This document shows, in pieces, positions 6,870-11,106 of a DNA stretch of 11,106 bases. The notes under the pieces were generated by a model, which ran no database searches, was not told where the DNA came from, and saw nothing but the letters and a program-made list of their open reading frames with translations. Each line of letters opens with the position of its first letter. The first letter of the stretch is position 1. Made by a program: the position numbers and the translations under genes. Source of the stretch: Bacteriovoracaceae bacterium (lineage in GTDB: Bacteria; Bdellovibrionota; Bacteriovoracia; Bacteriovoracales; Bacteriovoracaceae); NCBI GenBank assembly GCA_023151145.1, contig JAKLJM010000037.1, forward strand, positions 1 to 11,106, read 5' to 3'.

Positions 6870-7189
6870 ATGGTTCACTACACCAGAAGCTCTTAATACT
6901 TATTGGTATCGCTCAAGTATCGCTTATACTTGTTTCGGTTTTTTCACTCTAAAAGATTGTTGGTCAATCAACTCATTCTATAGATAGTTTGGGGATGAAT
7001 ATTGAACAGGTTGAAACAATTAGCCACATCAAGGCTGAATTTGGAAAACAAATTCAAGAGTGGAGAAATACTCAATTAGCTCAAGACTGTTCTCGAACCG
7101 CAGATGATTTAAAGAATCAATTAGTTGAGTTAGATGGCTATGTCTCTAAACTAATGTCGATTCTACATGGTTCTGAAACTCGTGTTTAA
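6870..7189 (+). pseudogene. Remnant of a methyl-accepting chemotaxis protein
   Basis: Read in one frame from 6866, this stretch gives a transmembrane helix of chemoreceptor type (QKLLILIGIAQVSLILVSVF), then a TAA at 6950-6952, then an uninterrupted 78 codons to a TAA at 7187-7189. The part after the stop has SIDSLG, then IKAEFGKQIQEWRN. That resembles the QxQEWKN segment found in the sensor region of many delta-proteobacterial and Bdellovibrio-type MCPs. It then jumps to ADDLKNQLVELDGYVSKLMSILHGS, which resembles the last residues of an MCP. HAMP and the signalling hairpin are absent: about 107 residues remain of the roughly 500 expected. The only ATG upstream of the helix (6870) is in another frame; one extra G after it would restore MGSLHQKLL. 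The fragment 6995-7189 could in principle still be translated, but its GGGG abuts the ATG. I read this as a dead gene. The MCP assignment comes from motif resemblance, not a search. Confidence 0.65.
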
Positions 7190-7198
7190 ATTTTAGTC

Positions 7199-7238
7199 AG
7201 AGGTGTCTGTCGATTTTATAGACACCTCTAAAATTTTT
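7199..7238 (+). terminator. Intrinsic terminator after the MCP remnant
   Basis: AGAGGTGTCT (7199-7208) pairs perfectly with AGACACCTCT (7220-7229) around an 11-base AT-rich loop. AAAA and then TTTTT follow (to 7238). The hairpin starts 10 bases after the stop codon of the remnant. It would also isolate the sigma-54 promoter downstream from upstream transcription. Confidence 0.72.
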
Positions 7239-7251
7239 ACGCTACTGCTCA

Positions 7252-7261
7252 CGTAATTACG
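7252..7261. repeat. Short palindrome upstream of the sigma-54 promoter
   Basis: CGTAATTACG is a perfect 10-bp palindrome about 35 bases before the -24 element and about 60 bases before the predicted start of transcription. An imperfect inverted repeat, TTAGG (7271-7275) with CCTAA (7284-7288), lies between it and the promoter. Either could be a binding site, but enhancer sites for sigma-54 activators are usually 80-150 bases upstream, and short AT-rich palindromes are common by chance. Confidence 0.2.
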
Positions 7262-7295
7262 GGTTCTTATTTAGGAGTTCCGCCCTAAAACCATC

Positions 7296-7311
7296 TGGCA
7301 CGAGCGTTGCA
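7296..7311 (+). promoter_or_regulatory. Sigma-54 (RpoN) -24/-12 promoter
   Basis: TGGCACG (7296-7302), four bases, then TTGCA (7307-7311) matches the sigma-54 consensus TGGCACG-N4-TTGCW at every defined base, and the base before it is the preferred C. The invariant GG and GC are separated by the required 10 bases. Counting from the -12 element, transcription should begin near 7322, giving a leader of about 25 bases before the ATG at 7347. Such promoters need an AAA+ enhancer-binding activator and ATP, so the downstream gene should be tightly switched. No activator gene is in the window. Confidence 0.9.
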
Positions 7312-7346
7312 ATATAATAATCAAACACTTTAACAGTGAGTTGGTT

Positions 7347-8360
7347 ATGCAACTTTTTACACTTAAAAACATGATGATCGCTTTAGTCGGAACTGGATCT
7401 ATTGTTGCTCTTGGAACAATGAGAGACCTTCAAACTAAATCTGTACATGACAGTGAAGAAGAAGTTGTTATGTTCTCTGAAGAGATTGAAAGAAATCTTG
7501 CTTCAGTAGTACAAACTCAAGGTGCAAAATCTCTTTACGTAGCAATGAATGAAATGAACCAAAGAAGAATCAATGGTGAGTGGGAAATCGTAAGACACGT
7601 AAAAGATTCAGAAGTTGTTTTTGATGCTTCAAAAGGTGAAGGATCAATTAAAGCAAAGTTAGAATTAATTAATGTTTCAACTGTTAAAGTTGGAAATGAT
7701 AATGAGCAAATTTTCCAAGTATCAATTCTTGAAGGTAAAAAAATCGCCTTATTTAAAAGATTAGGTAATAGCTATGAAATTCTTGAGGCGAGAAAAATTG
7801 AATTAAAAGTAGAAGCTCAAGTTTCTAATGATCAAGAAGTTGAAATGGTTCTAGAAAGAGCAATTTTACAAGAAAACCCAGGACAAGTTTTAAAAGATTC
7901 TGAAATTCAAGGAAGTGTAACTCTTAAAAATAAAGAACTACACAACCTTTCAGTATCAATTCAAACGATCGCTGGTGTTGAAAGAAATATCTCAATTAAC
8001 TTTGCAGAAATCGGTGATGCTGGTGCTTTTACTGTAGACGTTGATGGTGATGATGTATCTGGTATGTTCTTTAATAATGGAAATGATGGTTACAGATTGT
8101 CATTTGTTAACGGTCCATTAGCTGGTGCTCAATTAAACTTCATGACTGAAGATAAAGTTGAAGCAAGAAAAGAACAAGAAGAACAAGCAAAATATGAGCA
8201 ATCATTTGAAGAAATTGAAGAAACTAAAGTAGTAGATACTGCAATGGAAGAAAAAGTAATTGAAGCTTCAAGTGCTAGAAATCAAAATGCGGAAGAAGTA
8301 GAAGTTTACTCAGCTGAAGAAGTAAAACAAATTGCAGAAACTAATGGATTTAACTTTTAA
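7347..8360 (+). CDS. Unrecognised membrane-anchored or exported protein under sigma-54 control
   Basis: A 337-aa protein that I do not recognise. One hydrophobic helix (about 8-23, NMMIALVGTGSIVALG) is flanked by K7 and R26, so it is a membrane anchor or an uncleaved or late-cleaved signal. Residues 35-60 are acidic and helical. About 75-268 look beta-rich, with the alternating pattern of a periplasmic or surface domain, ending in DVDGDDVSGMFFNNGNDGYR and then FVNGPLAGAQLNFMTE. The last 70 residues are very acidic and helical (E/K/Q-rich, coiled-coil-like). There is no cysteine. All 12 arginines are AGA, unlike the mixed AGA/CGT/CGC of neighbours such as ychF, which may mean strong codon selection. 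ATG 7347 is preferred over TTG 7341 because GTGAG (7336-7340) then lies 6 bases away. The sigma-54 promoter and the two 3' hairpins make it a one-gene transcript. It may be specific to this lineage. Confidence 0.8.
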   Translation: MQLFTLKNMMIALVGTGSIVALGTMRDLQTKSVHDSEEEVVMFSEEIERNLASVVQTQGAKSLYVAMNEMNQRRINGEWEIVRHVKDSEVVFDASKGEGSIKAKLELINVSTVKVGNDNEQIFQVSILEGKKIALFKRLGNSYEILEARKIELKVEAQVSNDQEVEMVLERAILQENPGQVLKDSEIQGSVTLKNKELHNLSVSIQTIAGVERNISINFAEIGDAGAFTVDVDGDDVSGMFFNNGNDGYRLSFVNGPLAGAQLNFMTEDKVEARKEQEEQAKYEQSFEEIEETKVVDTAMEEKVIEASSARNQNAEEVEVYSAEEVKQIAETNGFNF

Positions 8361-8382
8361 GATAAACAACGAATTGTTCTTT

Positions 8383-8408
8383 CTAACAGTACCCCCCATC
8401 GCTGTTAG
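8383..8408 (+). other. 3'-UTR stem-loop with C-rich loop
   Basis: CTAACAG (8383-8389) pairs with CTGTTAG (8402-8408), a 7-bp stem around a 12-base loop that contains six consecutive C. No T tract follows, so it is not a terminator by itself. It lies between the stop codon at 8360 and the terminator at 8416. A single-stranded C6 loop could pair with G-rich sequences such as ribosome-binding sites, or could simply protect the 3' end. Confidence 0.5.
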
Positions 8409-8415
8409 GATAATT

Positions 8416-8458
8416 AAAGGCCGACGTCACCCCAAAGATTAGTCGGCCTTTTTAATTT
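8416..8458. terminator. Bidirectional intrinsic terminator between the sigma-54 gene and etfA
   Basis: AAAGGCCGAC (8416-8425) pairs perfectly with GTCGGCCTTT (8442-8451), with a 16-base loop. On the + strand the stem runs into TTTTT and an AT-rich tail. On the - strand it ends in TTT followed by AATTA. The flanking genes are convergent (stops at 8360 and 8467), so it can end both transcripts, more strongly on the + strand. Confidence 0.88.
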
Positions 8459-8466
8459 CTAAAATC

Positions 8467-9429
8467 TTATTTACCTAATAATGCCTTAAACTCTTGAGTT
8501 AAAAGTGGAACGACAGTGAACAAATCACCAACGATTCCATAGTCAGCTCTCGTAAAGATTGGCGCATCTGGGTCAGTGTTGATGGCAACAATAACTTTAG
8601 ATGAGCGCATACCAGCTAAGTGTTGAATCGCGCCTGAAATGCCACAAGCAATATAAAGAGAAGGAGAGACAGTTTTACCTGTTTGGCCAACTTGCATTGC
8701 GTGAGGAGCAAAGCCAGAGTCTACTGCTGCTCTAGAGGCACCTACAGTTGCGCCAACAACTTCTGCTAGTTCTTCAAGAACTTTAAAGTTAGCAGCATCT
8801 TTCATCGCACGACCACCTGATACAATAATATTGGCTTCAGTTAAGTCTAGTTTTTCAGATGTCCCTTTTACGATTTCTTTGATCATGGCTCTGATTGCAC
8901 CAGCATCCACGTTTGCTTCAGCTGTAGCACCGGCACCTGCAGTCGGAGCTGTGTTCATACCAAGAGCATTTGGACGAATTGTTACGAAGTGTGGTTTTGG
9001 TCCAGTGATTTCAACTTTTGCAAAACATTTTCCTGAGAAAAGTGGTCTTGTGCCGTTGAATGTATCACCTGAAAAAGTGAAATTTGTTACGTCACTTGCT
9101 AATCCAGCATCAAACTTTGTAGCTAAGCGTGGAAGTAAATCTTTACCAATTGAAGTCGCTCCAGCGAAAACATAATCAAAGCCACCAGTTTTAATGAAAG
9201 CTTCAAGCGCGTTTGAGTATCCTTCTGGAGAATACTTGTCTAAGTTTCCACCTTTTAAAGAATGAATTTTTGATGCACCAAATTTTGCAAGCTCTGCAGT
9301 CGCTTCTGCAGGAACAGCACCAATTGCTGCAACTTCAATTGTGTGACCAGCAAGTTTTCCTAGGATTTCTAGAGTCACGCCTTTAGCGTGATTTCCATGT
9401 AATTCTGTAAATACTAATACCTTTGCCAT
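8467..9429 (-). CDS. etfA: Electron transfer flavoprotein, alpha subunit
   Basis: A 320-aa protein of normal length for EtfA. With EtfB it forms the cytoplasmic heterodimer that accepts electrons from acyl-CoA dehydrogenases and passes them to ETF:quinone oxidoreductase. The N-terminal alpha/beta domain is followed by the FAD-binding C-terminal domain. Its hallmarks are all present: IIVSGGRAMKD (201-211), QVGQTGKTVSPSLYIACGIS (246-265), GAIQHLAGM (266-274) and INTDPDAPIF (283-292). The ATG follows AGAGG (9440-9436 on the - strand) by 6 bases and lies 36 bases after etfB. The gene is the last of the acd-etfB-etfA operon and ends before the bidirectional hairpin. Residues 162-180 are an Ala/Gly/Thr-rich linker between the two domains, as expected. 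Confidence 0.97.
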   Translation of the reverse strand: MAKVLVFTELHGNHAKGVTLEILGKLAGHTIEVAAIGAVPAEATAELAKFGASKIHSLKGGNLDKYSPEGYSNALEAFIKTGGFDYVFAGATSIGKDLLPRLATKFDAGLASDVTNFTFSGDTFNGTRPLFSGKCFAKVEITGPKPHFVTIRPNALGMNTAPTAGAGATAEANVDAGAIRAMIKEIVKGTSEKLDLTEANIIVSGGRAMKDAANFKVLEELAEVVGATVGASRAAVDSGFAPHAMQVGQTGKTVSPSLYIACGISGAIQHLAGMRSSKVIVAINTDPDAPIFTRADYGIVGDLFTVVPLLTQEFKALLGK

Positions 9430-9465
9430 ATATAACCTCTAATCAAAATTAATTTTAAAAACCAC

Positions 9466-10254
9466 TTAGATAATTTTTGCTTCATTACGAAGCAAGCCAA
9501 CCACTTCTTTCACAATTTGAGCTTGTTTCGAAGCATCTGTTGCATCGAATTTTTTCCCTGGTGGTTTTTCTGGTGGAAGTTGGAAAGAAGAATATTTTAA
9601 ACGTTGATCAGCTGCACTTACACCAACGTCTGCAAGACTCAATTGAACCAATGGTTTTTTCTTTGCTTTCATGATCCCTGGAAGAGAAGCGTATCTTGGA
9701 GTATTAATTCCCTTGTTACAAGCGATAATCGCTGGAAGTTTAACACCGTATACTTCCAGTGCTCCACCTTCGATTTCTCTCTTTACAGTAACGTCTGTTG
9801 CGGATCCTTCGTATCCTACAACTACTGAAACTGATGGAAGGTTTAACATTGTTGCAAGAATTTGTGGAACTTGTAAGCAGTCATCATCGATAGCTTGTTT
9901 TCCAGTTAAAATTAAGTCTGGAGTTTTACCTGATTTTTCAATTGCATTTTTAAGTGCTTTAGCAATCATGTATGAATCTAAGTTGTCATTTGCTTCAACC
10001 AAGATTGCATCATCAGCACCCATTGCCATCGCAGTTCTAAGTGCTTCTGTATCTTTAACAGAACCAACGCGAACAACTGTTACTGTTGAGCCGGCATTAG
10101 CTGCTTGAACGAGTAAAGCTTGCTCTACAGCAAATTCATCGTATGGGTTCATGATCCATTTAATTGATGATGTCTCAATGTATGATCCATCGGCATTAGG
10201 GACAACTTTAGTTTCCGTGTCCGGTACTTGTTTTACACAAACAAAAATGTTCAT
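9466..10254 (-). CDS. etfB: Electron transfer flavoprotein, beta subunit
   Basis: A 262-aa protein, near the usual 250-260 aa. It starts MNIFVCVKQVPDTETK, typical of EtfB, and carries LRTAMAMGADDAILV, the TGKQAIDDDCLQVPQILA segment that binds AMP in the family, and the recognition loop RYASLPGIMKAKKKPL. That loop, with its conserved leucine, docks ETF onto its dehydrogenase partners. These motifs indicate a group I ETF that serves fatty-acid oxidation, not a bifurcating type, though I judge this by eye. The ATG follows AGGAG (10265-10261 on the - strand) by 6 bases. This Shine-Dalgarno sequence begins just after the dehydrogenase stop codon, only 12 bases before etfB, so translation of the two may be coupled. 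Confidence 0.97.
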   Translation of the reverse strand: MNIFVCVKQVPDTETKVVPNADGSYIETSSIKWIMNPYDEFAVEQALLVQAANAGSTVTVVRVGSVKDTEALRTAMAMGADDAILVEANDNLDSYMIAKALKNAIEKSGKTPDLILTGKQAIDDDCLQVPQILATMLNLPSVSVVVGYEGSATDVTVKREIEGGALEVYGVKLPAIIACNKGINTPRYASLPGIMKAKKKPLVQLSLADVGVSAADQRLKYSSFQLPPEKPPGKKFDATDASKQAQIVKEVVGLLRNEAKII

Positions 10255-10266
10255 CTTGTGCTCCTT

Positions 10267-11106
10267 TTATGTTCTAGAAAATATTTCTTTAGCAATAACT
10301 AATCTTTGAATTTGAGAGGTTCCCTCGTAGATCTGAATGAGCTTTGCATCTCTCATCAATTTCTCAACGGGATACTCTTTTGAATAACCATAACCACCAT
10401 AAATTTGTACCGCATCCGTAGTTATTTGCATACAAGAATCGCCGGCAAAAGCTTTGGCATAAGACGCCAGTTGCGTGTTCGGTAAATTATTATCAACCAG
10501 CCATGCAGCCTTATGAACTAAGAGGCGTGAGGCTTCAAGTTTCATCGCCATTTCCGAAATCATAAATTGAATTGCTTGATGATTCGCAAGTGGAACACCA
10601 AATTGAATTCTTTCTTTCGCATATTTTACCGCATGATCGTAAGCACACAGTGCACCACCTACGGCACTAGCAGCTACCATTGGACGCGAATGATCAAGGG
10701 TCTTCATGGCAATTTTCCAACCAAGACCAAGACCACCGAGTACATTGGCTTTTGGTACGCGAACATTATTAAATGTAACAGCACGAGTATCTGAACAACG
10801 GTGTCCCATCTTATCTTCTTTTTTCTCGATAATAATCCCTGCCGCACCTTTTTCTACAATAACAGCAGTGATACCTTTGTGCTTTAAGTTTGTATCGATT
10901 GTTCCATAGACAACAAATAGATCAGCGTATCCTGCGTTAGTGATCCACATTTTGTTTCCATTGATCACAACATCATCACCATCTTCTTTAATTGTTGTTT
11001 TTAATCCACCAGCATCCGAACCGTTACCAGGTTCTGTTAAACAAAAGGCGGCAATTTTGTATGATTCAGTAAATGGTTTCAAAAATTTTAATTTTTGTTC
11101 ATGGGA
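10267..11106 (-). CDS. Acyl-CoA dehydrogenase, C-terminal part (cut by window edge)
   Basis: The frame is open from the right window edge to a TAA at 10269-10267, giving 279 residues; the N-terminal third lies outside. The first residues seen (SHEQKLKFLKPFTE) already match the middle of the family. AAFCLTEPGNGSDAGG and the following KMWITNAGYADLFVVY are the FAD-binding signature of the beta domain. The helical C-terminal domain holds ERIQFGVPLANHQAIQ and IYGGYGYSKEYPVEKLMRDA. The IYEGTSQIQRLVIAKEI segment contains the glutamate that acts as catalytic base in short- and medium-chain enzymes. It oxidises an acyl-CoA to the enoyl-CoA and gives electrons to ETF, whose two subunits follow directly. 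Chain-length preference cannot be judged without the whole protein. A TTG at 11082 is an internal codon, not a start. Confidence 0.95.
   Translation of the reverse strand, partial: SHEQKLKFLKPFTESYKIAAFCLTEPGNGSDAGGLKTTIKEDGDDVVINGNKMWITNAGYADLFVVYGTIDTNLKHKGITAVIVEKGAAGIIIEKKEDKMGHRCSDTRAVTFNNVRVPKANVLGGLGLGWKIAMKTLDHSRPMVAASAVGGALCAYDHAVKYAKERIQFGVPLANHQAIQFMISEMAMKLEASRLLVHKAAWLVDNNLPNTQLASYAKAFAGDSCMQITTDAVQIYGGYGYSKEYPVEKLMRDAKLIQIYEGTSQIQRLVIAKEIFSRT

Noticed and set aside
7237..7300. Possible riboswitch or structured leader before the 7347 gene
   Set aside because: The sigma-54 promoter at 7296-7311 puts the transcription start near 7322, downstream of this stretch, so it would not be in the mRNA. 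No known riboswitch core could be recognised.
8831..9175. 114-aa open frame on the + strand
   Set aside because: It lies wholly inside etfA on the opposite strand; its Ala/Pro/Ser-rich composition is what the antisense of a GC-richer coding region gives, and it has no Shine-Dalgarno sequence or family motif.
9671..10108. 145-aa open frame on the + strand
   Set aside because: Antisense shadow of etfB, which carries unmistakable family motifs over the same bases.

Overview
The window is about 11.1 kb of AT-rich chromosomal DNA from a Gram-negative bacterium. It carries housekeeping genes, a periplasmic lytic transglycosylase, an acyl-CoA dehydrogenase/electron-transfer-flavoprotein operon, a DUF4388-type protein and what looks like a decayed chemoreceptor with a degenerate QEWKN-type sensor segment. 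With the low GC, this mix best fits the Bdellovibrionota, probably the Bacteriovorax/Halobacteriovorax/Peredibacter side. That placement is inference from protein style; no rRNA or other marker is present to settle it.

Layout. (1) Positions 1-1843, + strand: the 3' end of prs, then pth and ychF, closely spaced and probably co-transcribed. They end at a strong 20-bp hairpin (1858-1905), which also serves the convergent genes. (2) Positions 1908-4607, - strand: a GTG-started two-TM protein with a HAMP-like segment, followed by a Slt70-like lytic transglycosylase whose likely start is a TTG behind a strong Shine-Dalgarno sequence. (3) Positions 4776-6710, + strand: an Mrp/NBP35-type P-loop ATPase with no CxxC, a TTG-started DUF4388-like protein with a winged-helix-like tail, and a 58-aa ribbon-helix-helix protein whose ribosome-binding site lies inside a palindrome. 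A hairpin follows. (4) Positions 6870-7189: a broken methyl-accepting chemotaxis protein. Its N-terminal membrane segment and C-terminal tail are recognisable, but the middle is missing, an in-frame TAA interrupts it and the only upstream ATG is out of frame. (5) Positions 7296-8360: a near-perfect sigma-54 (-24/-12) promoter ahead of an unrecognised membrane-anchored protein that uses only AGA for arginine. Two hairpins follow it. (6) Positions 8467-11106, - strand: an operon reading acyl-CoA dehydrogenase (cut by the window edge), etfB, etfA.

How the genes work together. prs (PRPP synthesis), pth (peptidyl-tRNA recycling) and ychF (ribosome-associated ATPase) form a widely conserved neighbourhood, although rplY/ctc, which often sits between prs and pth, is absent here. 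The dehydrogenase and ETF subunits form a coherent electron path: acyl-CoA oxidation reduces the FAD of ETF, which passes electrons to the quinone pool. The parts least explained by known biology are the sigma-54-driven protein at 7347-8360 and its 3' hairpins, the cysteine-poor Mrp, and the chemoreceptor remnant. I found no phage, CRISPR, IS element or RNA gene.
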